Positions 45,361 through 55,316 of a stretch of 64,000 nt of DNA are shown piece by piece (position 1 is the stretch's first letter; each line of letters begins with the position of its first letter). The notes beneath the pieces are model-generated. The model saw nothing but the letters and a program-made list of their open reading frames with translations. It ran no database searches and was not told where the DNA came from. A program made the translations under genes and the position numbers. Source of the DNA: Catonia carolina (Eukaryota; Arthropoda; Insecta; Hemiptera; Achilidae); the NCBI GenBank assembly GCA_035578175.1, contig JAQMRL010000001.1:237351038-237415037 (forward strand), given 5' to 3'.

Positions 45361-46329
45361 CGGTTAACTAACTCCCCAGAGTATGTGGAAAAAACTATAT
45401 GAAGTGCTCTTTTGTACAGTACTTGTTTCATTCTTATACGTGAAATACCTTTTTGTACTGAATTTTCGTAACCCTGAAGTACATTATGAAACGCCCAGAG
45501 TATTTGCGGTGCCACACAGTTATTTGTATGTGTGTTTATGTGTATTTGATATTTTTTTTACTCTGAGACTCATGGATACTTATGAGTATACTTATTTTTC
45601 TCGATTTTTGGAACTCTTCACCAATTTTTGAAGGCACAAGCCGCCACTGGTATCATCGTCACGATTAACTCATTTGTTATTTTCTTTTGAATACGTACAA
45701 AACTACAATGTTCGAAAAGTAATACCGTTATGACATTACACATAAATAACTTATTTATATTACATATAAATGACTTATTGTAAGTATTATTAAATATACA
45801 TAATTATCGCTCATTCGGTTTAAAAATCAATAGACGCCTACACGGCAATATCGAAAACGACGGTGTTACGTTACATTTTGTATATATGCTTCTATAAAGT
45901 TATTTGGAAATGTACAGTGTAGATAGGGAGCGCAGTATACCCCTGAGAAAGATGGATACTCAAAGTACACTAAGGTCGGTCTTGAAATCTATAAAGGACT
46001 TGTAAAAGGGTTTTGGGGAAATACGTTCGACCGCATAGTGAAGCGTTAACCCTTCGATAAAATTGACGTATTGGATATTCCCCTGGGATATACTATATAC
46101 AGAATTGCCTTGGTTATTTAATGTCTGCAGTGTTTATTTAAATTTCTTTAATACAAAACCATAAAAATATAATTACGAATACCTACTCCATAATTATAGG
46201 CCTACCACATAAAAAGCTTATAAAATTCCAAAAAAAAGTTTAGCTTCAACTTTCTAAAACCATTTTTATAAAGAAAGATGACTCTTCACTGTTTTGTGCT
46301 TTCTAATAAATATTTCCTTAAAAACCTCT
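45361..46329. other. No gene recognised
   Basis: AT-rich. An 82-codon plus frame (45383-45631) has no known motif. TAGGCCTA at 46197. Confidence 0.4.
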
Positions 46330-46648
46330 TGCCAATTTTTTTTACCCTGGTGTATGTACGTTGCAATTGGTTCAATTTACGAACAATAAGCAACCCCAAA
46401 ACCCTATGAGATGAGAATATGTATGAGGTGCAGTCTTGTATAAGCTTGGTTCCTGAAAGAGTATGGTTAAATAAATCCCAACTACCAAAGTGCACAAGTA
46501 CCAATGTCTAGTATTCAAATCCGTATAAAAGTAACTAACTATCTTTACTAAGATTTGAACCAGGAACCTTCGTCTCCGAAAATCAGCTGTTCAACAGCTG
46601 ACTAATGGCGACGACTTAACTTCTAGACCGACTCGGAGGGTTTTACCA
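46330..46648 (-). mobile_element. SINE family 2, most complete copy
   Basis: On the minus strand: head CGAGTCGGTCTAGAAGTTAA, palindrome TCAGCTGTTGAACAGCTGA (46583-46601), box B-like CTGGTTCAAATCTTAGTAAA, then body TTTGAATACTAGACATTGG, ACAAGACTGCACCTCATAC and TTGCAACGTACATACACC, with an A-rich tail ending near 46330. It defines the length of the family, about 315 bp. Confidence 0.85.
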
Positions 46649-46802
46649 AAATTATACAAATATTTCACGGGTCATTACAATAGGAGAGCGTCAATTTGTC
46701 CGAACGTTAGTTAAAAAAAAATACCTTAACAAACAATTTCTCTTTAAAAGTATCCATGATTTGTTTCGATTAAAAAATAAATCGCTATTACTTTTTATAA
46801 AC

Positions 46803-47197
46803 GCCTGCCCCTTAGTGTAGTGGTCAGCGCAATTAGCATCTACACCGCGGACCCCGGGTTTGGTTCCCGGGCAGTTGTTTCTTATTACATAGTCAGCCAA
46901 TATGACTGAAACATATAAGAACAGAAAAGGTAGAGGTGTAAAAGACACTAATCAGAGTTATCTTCCCTGAGCGTAATGAATTTCATTATACAGCCAGACC
47001 CTATGTTGAGTGAAGTGAAGTTGTCATTTGCAGGGTGGAAAATAGATGCTTTTCGGAGTGCCTGGGATGCTGATAAGCATACTTTTTTTACTCAGTGAGA
47101 AAGGCAATGGTAAACCACCCCTCACTCTTCGTATTACTTAGTAAAGCCTCTAAAAGTTCAAACCAGCCTTTCGGCTGATGACCTGAACAACGACAAC
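46803..47197 (+). mobile_element. Chimeric SINE: tRNA-like head on family 3 body
   Basis: 46803-46875 is a tRNA-like head (box A-like TTAGTGTAGTGGTCAGCG, box B-like GACCCCGGGTTTGGTTCCCG) related to family 1. At GTTTCTTATTACATAGTCAG it joins the family 3 body, which continues through AGCCAGACCCTATGTTGAGT and CAATGGTAAACCACC to TTTCGGCTGATGACCTGAAC. The 26.9- and 43.6-kb copies have a different head at this junction. Confidence 0.85.
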
Positions 47198-47306
47198 AGT
47201 CGGCTGTAAACCCAAAATAAAAAACTAATACTTTTTAAATCTAATTGGAAAATGTAGAACAGTGATCAGTTACTGGCGGACCCCCGATTATTTTTTTCGG
47301 ACAATG

Positions 47307-47390
47307 TAGGCCTACGTAAAAAATTTGCCGAACCGAGGCAGTCTCGTCAAAATTTTAAACGGACCTTGATCAAATTCAATCGATGACTAC
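47307..47390 (+). repeat. Unclassified repeat, copy 1
   Basis: CCGAACCGAGGCAGTCTCGT and CAAAATTTTAAACGGACCTT closely match 52028-52100. Function and full extent unknown. Confidence 0.7.
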
Positions 47391-47527
47391 TAATAACCAC
47401 TATGTTACTGGTATAGGTAGAAGTTACACCAAAGAAAAATGACGGTTTGCCACATATATTTTGTGAGTAAATGTGTGATCGTTGTAGCACGTGCGCACAC
47501 AACATTTACATTAAGGATATACGTATG

Positions 47528-47922
47528 TGTTGTTGTTTAGGTCATCAGCCGAAAGGCTGGTTTGAACCTGTAGAGGTTTTACTAAGTAAAATGAGGAGTG
47601 AGGTGGTTTACCATTGCATTCCTCACTGAGTGGAAAAATACGCTTACCAGCAAGCCGGGCCCTCTGAAAAGTACATATTTTCTACTCTGCAAATGAAACC
47701 TTCACTTCATTCATCACAGGGTCTGGCTGTAAAATGAAATACATTACTTTCAGAGGAAATAACTCTGATTAGTGTCTTTTACACCTCTTCCTCTTCTGTT
47801 CTTAAATGATTCAGTCATTTAATTAGCTGACCATGTGATAAGAAACAGAAATATTTATTGTAGCCCTGCAACGAACAGATTAAGTGTAAATAATTTAACA
47901 CTCCACTTGTATGTTATGGGCA
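47528..47922 (-). mobile_element. SINE-like repeat, family 3, near complete
   Basis: Minus-strand copy, from the ACATACAAGTGGAGTG head near 47918 to GGTTCAAACCAGCCTTTCGG, CTGATGACCTAAACAACAAC at 47528. It is inverted relative to the chimeric copy 330 bp away, so a transcript through both could fold. Confidence 0.85.
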
Positions 47923-47924
47923 GA

Positions 47925-48830
47925 TAGAAGAGAACAAAATAACCAACCAAATCACAGTACAAAAGTACGAGTTTTAGTGAAACTTTAGAAACAATTTCAA
48001 CCAGAAAATTTAAGGTATATTTCATATTGCATGAGAATAAATAACGAATAATAGACTGATAAACAAATATACCAAAACAGCGAGGCAATTAAATTTCCAG
48101 TTAGTGTATTGTAATTCTTGACTGTCATATAGTCATGAAGCCTACATGTAAAGGGTGTAATTACAAATGTATATATAGGTACAGTATTAAATATATCAAT
48201 AAATTTAATAATAAATAATATAAGAAAAACGAGGTATGCAATTTATAATACTTAAACATAAGAAAATAATTTGCGTGCACAACTTACCTTAAAAACATTA
48301 TGATTAACGTTAATAAGAGCGCTTAAGTGTGCATGTTATTCCATCATTTGTATTCTCTACTTTTCCCCATTAAACCACGTAACCTTTATAAAGAATATTT
48401 TTTTATTCAATTTCCTTACTTTTTTATTTTAAAATTAAAAAAAAAATCTTTCATCAACTATATAGTTTATATTATTTTAACTTTACGATTAACTGGAGCA
48501 TCAATATTTAAAGATCAGATATCATTTGGAAAAAGATAAATGTATCTGTATTTACATTCACAGTAGTTGAATCATTCGAAAATTAATGATACAAAAATAA
48601 TGTACCAAGGAAAATAACCCTTAGAAAAAGAAGACTATGCTAATTTGAAAAAAATACGGAAGCCCTTGCTCAGTGATTCGCTCAATAATAATAAGTAATT
48701 ATCTCATTTTCACGTTAAAAGTAAAAAAAGGTGACTGCCTTTAACCAGTATTAAATATATACCTTCCCATAGAGTTACAGTGTTCTAAAAATCGACACGC
48801 GAATTCTTTAACTCATATACAATTATTGTA
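47925..48830. other. AT-rich stretch without recognised feature
   Basis: No gene or repeat family recognised; frames of 70-77 codons look like chance. Confidence 0.45.
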
Positions 48831-49155
48831 AAAATCTGGTGTGAAACACTCACACGATTTTCTCTTGCCAATACAAATAATGAATAGACTAATATAACCT
48901 AAAAATAGTAACAAGAATTAAAAATAAACAAAAAAACTAACCTCAAAAAACATAACCTAATTTTAATCTTGAGTGTGTCAACGTCGTCCCTTTTGATTAA
49001 GTACTGTGCTGCCGGCTACAAAGCTTCCGACGTAGCGTCAGAGGGAGCTGCCAATAGTTCCGAGAGCGGCGGTAGGCTTGTGTGCGTACCGACAAAGGCC
49101 TTTGTCATCAAAGCCAAGACCAATAACCGCCCTCTACCACTGCGCTATCGGCAAC

Positions 49156-49193
49156 TATATAAAGAGCGCTACACTCAACATGGAAATTCAATT
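49156..49193 (+). promoter_or_regulatory. TATA box and initiator of the LTR
   Basis: TATATAAAG (49156-49164) lies 32 bp before the A of TCAATT (49188-49193), which fits the arthropod initiator TCAnTY. The spacing is that of a standard RNA polymerase II core promoter. If right, transcription starts at about 49190. Confidence 0.6.
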
Positions 49194-49536
49194 CCGATCC
49201 AGACAGCAGACAAGACGTCCACCATAGGCAACACGGGTACCGGACTCCAGCGAAGACTAATCGACGACCCCTCAAGAGAGAAGATGATGCTTTCGCTCGC
49301 CGACCCGTCACCGTAAGCCGTCGACCGGACCGTCATCGCCCGCTGACGCGAGCGATGCCCACAGCGGTCCCTCGACCAAGCCTTACGCCCACCGGACCCG
49401 ACGAAGCAGCCATCGACGCACTATTGTGAGGGAAGAAGATGTCTCCGCTGGACGACGACACGCCGTGTCACCCAGCTCCTCGACCGCCACGACGACTACG
49501 ACCGACGCTTCCCATCAGGACGACCACCGCTTAAAC

Positions 49537-49552
49537 GGCCCTTTTCAGGGCC
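49537..49552 (+). promoter_or_regulatory. Histone-mRNA-type 3' stem-loop
   Basis: GGCCCTTTTCAGGGCC folds into a 6-bp stem with a TTTC tetraloop, preceded by TTAAAC and followed by ACCAAAA. Replication-dependent histone mRNAs end just after such a stem-loop (GGYYYTYHTHARRRCC, ACCCA-like flank), which is bound by SLBP. All stem, loop and flank positions fit. A strong U7-pairing downstream element was not obvious. Confidence 0.8.
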
Positions 49553-50331
49553 ACCAAAATGTAAAGTTTTCAACTCGCCACTTAATGTCGTCATCCGGTG
49601 ACAAGTGAATGGTGCAAAATTAAAATCAACCTTAGTTTAGTCTGCCTCATTAATACGGAAAATCAATCTTTGACGTAAACTAGGCTCTGTAGAGAAAAAT
49701 GCTCTACATAAAAGTTGTACATCTTTTAATTTCCTATAAATTTGATTTTATACACTTTTGTCGTAAAATTCATACTAGGCCGAAATCTTAAAAAAATCAG
49801 TTTATTTACAGATTTTCATGGAAAAAACCCAGAAAATCACTAATTACCGCTAAACTAAGCGTCATACAAAAAAATGTTTGAAATAAAAGTTGTAAATTTT
49901 TAAATTGTGTACAACTTTTATTATATACACTTTAGCGCTAAAATGCATATTAAGGCAGCAAACTTAAAAAACGTTTCTACGAGAGAACAGCTTCCCCAAG
50001 AATTTCAGCAGACATGGCGCCTACCCTTTCTTGTAGAGCATAAAAATGTAGTAAATGAAGCGATTTAGAAAAAAATCGTAAAAGCCGTTTAATAAGAATA
50101 TCGCAAAAAAGTGAAAAATGATACGAATAAACTACTACTTACGGTTGACCGATTTTGATGAAAATGGTTCATATCGGGTCCTCGAGTACTATCTAACTTA
50201 AGTTTCAAGTCCGTACAATGTTCCGTTCTTGACATATTTTGTTCACACACACAGACACACAAACATACAGACCAATCGCTAAAAACATGTTCAGTAAGTC
50301 TGAAAATGAGTATATCCGGTGAAAACTTTAT

Positions 50332-51625
50332 TGGAGGAAGAAAGAAGTTAGGCATATTGAATGAACTTTAAAATATTTAGAGGGTTTACTAAAATGTACT
50401 ACAGAGTAACGTATAACATACCTTCAATTTTTAAAATAAAAACAGTACAAAAGTAAAACATAATTTGTCATATTGAAAATGTACAGAGATAAGCTAAAAA
50501 CTTTTTTAATCAAAACTGAAGCCTTTTTCATACTCTTAAATTTTAATTTTCTTAAAACATTCTGAAAGTTTACTTCCCCTTTCTGAAGTTTTCAAAATTA
50601 GCTAATTAAATTATAATATAAGCAAATAATAATAATGTTGTGTCTATTATTAGTAAATTAATAAATAAATTAGCTAATTACGCAACTCAGATGTTTCATG
50701 CTACTTAAAAAATAATTCAAACATTAAATTTTCTGTTTTTTTTTCATTAATGTTATTAGATTGAGAAAACACAGATGTCTGCGTAAAATAATTGCAATAT
50801 ATATTCAAGCATTTTTCGTTGAAAAATGTTTAAAGAGCCTTTTTTCAGTTTTACTCGGAAATAATTTAACATATTTAGGTTCAAAACTACGTAAAGCATA
50901 CATAATGTAAAATAAAAAAGTTTTACAAAAAAAACTGTTTTAAGCTGAGGTATACGGATGCGGAAAAAATACGTTAGGGGAAAATTAGGGAGAAATGTTG
51001 GCAGTTATAAGAAACGTAAAAATGTCAGTTAATGTCAAATAAGTTTATTCAGTAATGAATAAACGTTGAAAACAAAGCAAACCAGAGTAGAGTCGGCCAG
51101 AACAACGAACAGCCTGAAACTACAATTTGCTTGCTTTACAGTTAGCGGTTAAGTGAGAGAGAATTGGGACGATGCCAAGTAGAGTGGTTTTTGAAAATAC
51201 CTGTCCAGTCAGAGTCTCAATTCAAGTAGCTTAAGGGCTTATTCAATAGGAAACCAAACGACAGGTCAAAATTGATTAATGAGATTTAAGAATTCACTTA
51301 GCCCGGTCACTAATTAAATAAAAAGAAAGAAAAATACCATTTGAAAAATATATACGTTAATATAGAGATAAATAAATCATGTATTTAAGTTTTACTCTCC
51401 CAGTATTAACACGAATAAATGTCTTCTTATTAATTCGTTTTATAGACAATTCGCTTTTAAGGTAAATTGTACTGACGTACAACTTACGTGAAAATTTATC
51501 CGATACTACATATCATGTCTAAAATTAAAATGGGTTTTCAAATAAATTAACCAAAAAGAACAGAACTTACTGTATAACAGAAATCAATCACGTTATAATA
51601 CCTTGATTGGCTTCACAAAGTACAA
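50332..51625. other. AT-rich stretch without recognised feature
   Basis: No gene or repeat family recognised; a somewhat GC-richer part lies at 51070-51260. Confidence 0.4.
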
Positions 51626-51629
51626 GATT

Positions 51630-51712
51630 TCTGACCCGACGAGCGATTCAAGATCCTGGTGTAGTGGGTTACCAACTGACAAACCGCGCGCTCTAGAGAA
51701 TTTTTTTTTGTA
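51630..51712 (-). mobile_element. Possible tRNA-like SINE head
   Basis: On the minus strand, AGAGCGCGCGGTTTGTCAGT could be box A and GGATCTTGAATCGCTC box B. No family tail was recognised. Confidence 0.3.
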
Positions 51713-51714
51713 TG

Positions 51715-52027
51715 CGGTAGTTACTTTCGTGCGTGACGTAATTTTCTTACGTTTAAGTTGTGTACATGGCGAGAGAAATTGGTAATGTCAACACGACATA
51801 CACCTAAGTTTCTCTGAAGAGAAGTTCATGCTCAATGAACAAGTTTACGGCCGCGATCAGGCTGAAAGCAACTCGTGATAGCGCCGAGCAACAAAATAAA
51901 AAAAAGTACAACTTTTGAACACGAGTCTACAGTAATTTGAAATGGTTGTTACATTTTACTGCTTAAACCTTTTCTAAATCAACAATAAATACAAGATTTA
52001 GAATGACCGCAATGTCTAAATTTTTAC
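51715..52027. other. No feature recognised
   Basis: Contains a GC-richer part (TTTACGGCCGCGATCAGGCT, about 51844) without known match. Confidence 0.4.
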
Positions 52028-52100
52028 AGTCGGCTACGTAAAACGTTGGCCGGACCGTGGCAGTCTCATCAAAATTTTAAACGGGCCTTGATAAAATTTA
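52028..52100 (+). repeat. Unclassified repeat, copy 2
   Basis: CCGGACCGTGGCAGTCTCAT and CAAAATTTTAAACGGGCCTT match 47307-47390 with a few differences. Confidence 0.7.
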
Positions 52101-52243
52101 CTGTTCTTGATCAATTAGGAGTAATTGTAGTAAAATATAGAACGGGTTTAGGTGGTTTTGAATAATTAATTTGTAAAACAAGGAAACAATTATTGTTTCC
52201 TTGTTTAACAGGTGCCTATCACTCAGAGAATACGCACGCCGTT

Positions 52244-53121
52244 TTTTTACTTTCTCTTGCCTATATGAATATATAGGAAGGAAAGTATTGTCTTCATGTG
52301 GACATTTCGAAATTGAGTTTTCACCGGTGTGTGCGCGTGCGTGTGTGTGTGAACAGAATATCTCAAAAACGGAACATCGTACGATATTGCAACTTAATTT
52401 AGATACTACTACCGGACCCGACACGAACATTTTCATCAAAATCGGTCATCCGGAAGTAGTAGTTTATTCGTGTAATTTTTCACTTTTTTGCGATTTTCTC
52501 AAAACAGCTCCTACGTTTGTTTTTTTTTTAAATCGCCTCATTTACTACATTTTTTATGCTCTACAAGATAGGGTAGGCGCCATGTCTCCTGAAATTCTTT
52601 GGGAAGCTGTGCTCTCGTAGAAAAAAAGTATTTTCTAAGATTGCGGCCTTAAAATGCATTTTAGGGCAAAAGTGTATGTAATCAAAGTTGTAGACAATTT
52701 AAAAATCTACAACTTTTATTTAGAACTTATTTTGTATAACGCTTAGTTTAGCGATAATTAGTGACTTTCTGGTTTTTTTTCATGAAAATCTGTAAAAAGT
52801 GAATTTTTTAAGATTTCGGCCTTTTTACGACAAAAGTGTATAAAATCAAATTTATAGGAAATTAAAAGATGTACAACTTTTATCTATAGCATTTTTCTCT
52901 ACAGAGCCTAGTTTAGACCAAAGAGTGATTTTCCGTATTAATAAGGCAAACTAAGGTTGGTTTTAATTTTGGATCATTCACTCATGATTAAAATTAGGTT
53001 ATGGTTTTTTAAGTTAATATTTTTGTTTACTCCTAATGTTTTATTACTAATGTTAGGTTATATTGTTAATTATTTGCATTGACAAGAGAAAGTTGTGTGA
53101 GTGTTTCACACCAGATTTTTA
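52244..53121 (+). mobile_element. Element H copy (Helentron-like), complete
   Basis: 5' end TTTACTTTCTCTTGCC, 5' hairpin CTATATGAATATATAG, then the ACCGG(...) block. A short deletion removes the GATCTACACGTTTTCAGG...GCGATTGG part, leading directly into a GTGTGCGCGTGCGTGTGTG microsatellite. Both modules follow. The 3' end is GACAAGAGAAAGTTGTGTGA, GTGTTTCACACCAGATTTTT at 53121, with a perfect 3' hairpin. The 139-codon plus frame at 52201-52620 is a by-product. Confidence 0.9.
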
Positions 53122-54112
53122 GAATTGTATTGCTTGGGAAGGTAAATAAATGGTAAACATTTCTTTTATCCCACCAATTTTACCATTTATGTGCATGTTA
53201 TCAAAATAAAAACGCTATCGTTTGTCTCTCAACCCTTTAGGAACAAATATGTAGAATTTAACCTCTCTATCTGATCGATTTATCAGAAAGTTAATAATGA
53301 GCGGTGTGTGAGTCAATGAGGAATTTCGCAGTTACATATTGAAATATAATAGTAAGATAACGTACATAAAATTTATTTATAGTTAACCTTTAAAAAAACG
53401 CAGTAGTAAGTTAATACAGTATTTTGTTATATTTATTTATGGGACAAAATACATATAAGTTACATGAAAAATTCACACAACATTACATAATGACATTGTA
53501 AAAGATACAAAAAATATTGTAATAAAAACCATTACATAACTAAGAGCTGAGTAACGAAAACTTCACTGAATAATAAAAGAGTAAACACTATAATGTATTA
53601 TAAGGAATAAAATAAAAATGAAAGTGTAAAGTGCTTTACTTAAAGGATAAAAATAACATTATTATCCTATCTTCAAATACACATTATGAAAAGAGAGTTA
53701 ATAAAACTAAGTAATGGACTATGAAAATGAAGGAAAAATTGTTTTTCTTTGAGACTAAGGCTAAATAAAAGGGGCTTACTCAAGAAAAAAACATACTTGA
53801 AAGAAAATAATTTATAAAATATGTATAAAAAAGTACTGAAGCTCTTTTATTAGAATAATTGACATAAAGAAAAAATACAAAAAAAAAACACCCGAGTGCG
53901 TTACGTCAAAGAGAAATTTATACAATAGAGTATTTTGAGACAGCTTAGTTTCATGTGATGTACTTAAAGAAAAAGGAAAATTAAATAAAATTGCATTGAA
54001 ATATATAATTCGGTAAATAAACTGTGAAAAACATAAGAAAGATTTTCTTGAATATAATTAAAAAGGAAGTGTTTTAAAGACTAAAATATTTTTAAAATAC
54101 AGATAAACAGCC
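53122..54112. other. AT-rich stretch without recognised feature
   Basis: Very AT-rich, no gene or repeat family recognised. Confidence 0.45.
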
Positions 54113-54190
54113 TTCTTGATTAGAGCACTAGACTGAGTTGTGTATTGTAAAATGGAAGGTCCTAAATTTGATTCCCAGCTAGTATCTTCA
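54113..54190 (+). mobile_element. tRNA-like SINE head
   Basis: Box A-like TTGATTAGAGCACTAGACTG and box B-like GGTCCTAAATTTGATTCCCA, 50 bp apart. No cloverleaf and no tail known from this window. Confidence 0.5.
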
Positions 54191-54352
54191 AATTATTACA
54201 AATAAGAATCAATAGATTCTATACCGTAACCCATTTTAGTTGTTTATAGCCAAATCAGTTGGTGCGACTTTTAATTTTTTAAATAAATAGAACAGAGTTC
54301 TACTGTACTAAATCGGCGAAATAATAACTCACTGCAATTTTTCAGTACTTAA

Positions 54353-54487
54353 TTTATTACTTTCTCTTGCTCTATATAACTATATAGGGAAGGAAAAAAT
54401 TGTTTTCACGTCGATTTTTATAAATCGAGTTTTCACTGGATATACACGTATTCAGGCCCCCTGAACCCAAAAAACAAGGTTTTTTAA
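54353..54487 (+). mobile_element. Element H, isolated 5' end
   Basis: TTACTTTCTCTTGC, hairpin CTATATAACTATATAG, TTGTTTTCACGTCGATTTTT, CACTGGATATACACG, CAGGCCCCCTGAACCCAAAA, then the match stops. Only about 135 bp of the 5' end are present; no modules follow. Confidence 0.85.
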
Positions 54488-54693
54488 TTGTAAATTATAA
54501 TTCCTGTATTCTTTTTAATGTGCTAATGTTATTAACATTATAAGTTAAAAATATTGGTTCATTTATTTTTCCAATTAAACTCACAAATTAGATTCTTTCC
54601 TTAAAAAGCAAATTTGTATTTCAGTTTACTTTATTGTTATACTTAAAATTAAGTTACTGACATAAAAATATTCTCGTTTATATTTTTGGATGT

Positions 54694-54780
54694 TATCAAC
54701 CCATTCGGTGGTTAATGGAATTCCAAATAAAATACGCTGCAAAGTGAAGGGTCCGGGATTCGATTCCGGGCTAGGGTCGG
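54694..54780 (+). mobile_element. tRNA-like SINE head
   Basis: Box A-like CATTCGGTGGTTAATGG and a strong box B GGTCCGGGATTCGATTCCGG. No family tail was recognised downstream. Confidence 0.55.
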
Positions 54781-54839
54781 AAATATTATTACACGTTCAA
54801 ACCCATTATTTTTGAACCCCAAGAGGTCGCAGATGACCA

Positions 54840-55160
54840 AGCAGTAGATCTTCTTCTGCCTTTCAAGAATTAGGCATCTCTGCCTTTTCCGAACCTCTCA
54901 AATCTGCCCATCTTTCTCGGCCGTCCTCCGACTCTCTGTCCATCCGGGTTATAGCCTAGTGTTTGCTTAGCTATTTTATGCTCCCTCATTTTGCTCACAT
55001 GCTACCACTGCATTCTATTCTGAGATGCCCTGTCGTTTATAGAGAAGATTTTAAGTTGTTTCCTTATTTCGGTATTCCTGTAACGACCTTCTCTACTACA
55101 CTCATAAGTAGGCCTATGTCGAAGAAATTTCATTTCTGATGCTTGCAATCTATACTCTCC
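54840..55160 (-). pseudogene. LINE family B C-terminal fragment
   Basis: Minus-strand translation gives EMKFLRHRPTYECSREGRYR, NTEIRKQLKIF, MREHKIAKQTLGYNPDGQRV and GGRPRKM. These are the family B motifs EMRFLRRxxGxxRxDxxRNxxIRxxLxI, MxExRIxKxxxxYxPxGxRxxGRPRxRW. The 3' tail CAGAAGAAGATC is at the left end. It is more diverged than the 41-kb copy and may represent a different subfamily. Confidence 0.75.
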
Positions 55161-55249
55161 TCTCGCTTTGATAGGACTAATCGTAGCATTAGTTGTAGAT
55201 ACGACTTAAAATTAAAACTAAAAAAATACAAGAATTTTCAACTACAGTT

Positions 55250-55316
55250 TGGTTGGTGTAGGAGGTAACCCAATTGGCTTCTATGCCAGGGGTTCCGGGT
55301 TTGATTCCCCGTCATT
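55250..55316 (+). mobile_element. tRNA-like SINE head, family 1 type
   Basis: TTGGTGTAGGAGGTAACCC, TTGGCTTCTATGCCAGGGGT and box B GGTTCCGGGTTTGATTCCCC parallel the head at 21.9 kb (TTGGCGTAGTGG..., GGCTTCTACGCCGGGGTC...). The tail is absent. Confidence 0.6.

Larger units (their letters stand above)
48976..49603 (+). mobile_element. 628-bp solo-LTR-like insertion with histone-type 3' stem-loop
   Basis: The insert begins TGTCAACG and ends CCGGTGACA: TG...CA with 5-bp terminal inverted repeats TGTCA/TGACA. It is flanked by AGTG on both sides (48972-48975, 49604-49607), while other element H copies have one AGTG here. This is the signature of an LTR with a 4-bp target duplication. It is far richer in GC and CpG than its surroundings. 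TATATAAAG at 49156 and TCAATT at 49188 give a TATA-initiator promoter at the expected spacing (U3/R boundary near 49190), and a histone stem-loop lies at 49537-49552. No AATAAA or ATTAAA was found. Frames of 60-115 codons inside match no retroelement protein. The alternative, a decayed histone gene, is less likely because of the exact ends. Confidence 0.7.
48831..50331 (-). mobile_element. Element H copy (Helentron-like) with nested GC-rich solo LTR
   Basis: 3' end AAAATCTGGTGTGAAACACTC at 48831, subterminal repeat TTTTCTCTTGCC. Homology is broken at GAGTG (48975) by a 628-bp insert and resumes at AGTGAATGGTGCAAAAT (49604). It then continues through both modules to GTATATCCGGTGAAAACTT (about 50331). 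The 5' tip with its subterminal repeat is missing. Confidence 0.9.

Noticed and set aside
48976..49603. Histone gene (H2B) remnant. A frame near 49450 reads RHAVSPSSSTATTTTTDAS, loosely like the H2B C-terminus KHAVSEGTKAVTKYTSS, and a histone stem-loop follows.
   Set aside because: The match does not extend upstream, and the insert has exact TG...CA ends with a 4-bp target duplication, which a captured or processed histone gene would not show. The resemblance may come from low-complexity CGAC-rich sequence. It is kept only as an alternative to the LTR reading.
52201..52620. 139-codon plus-strand frame as a gene.
   Set aside because: It lies within element H. Similar fragments of frame occur in other copies on either strand and are broken differently in each, so they are by-products of the element.
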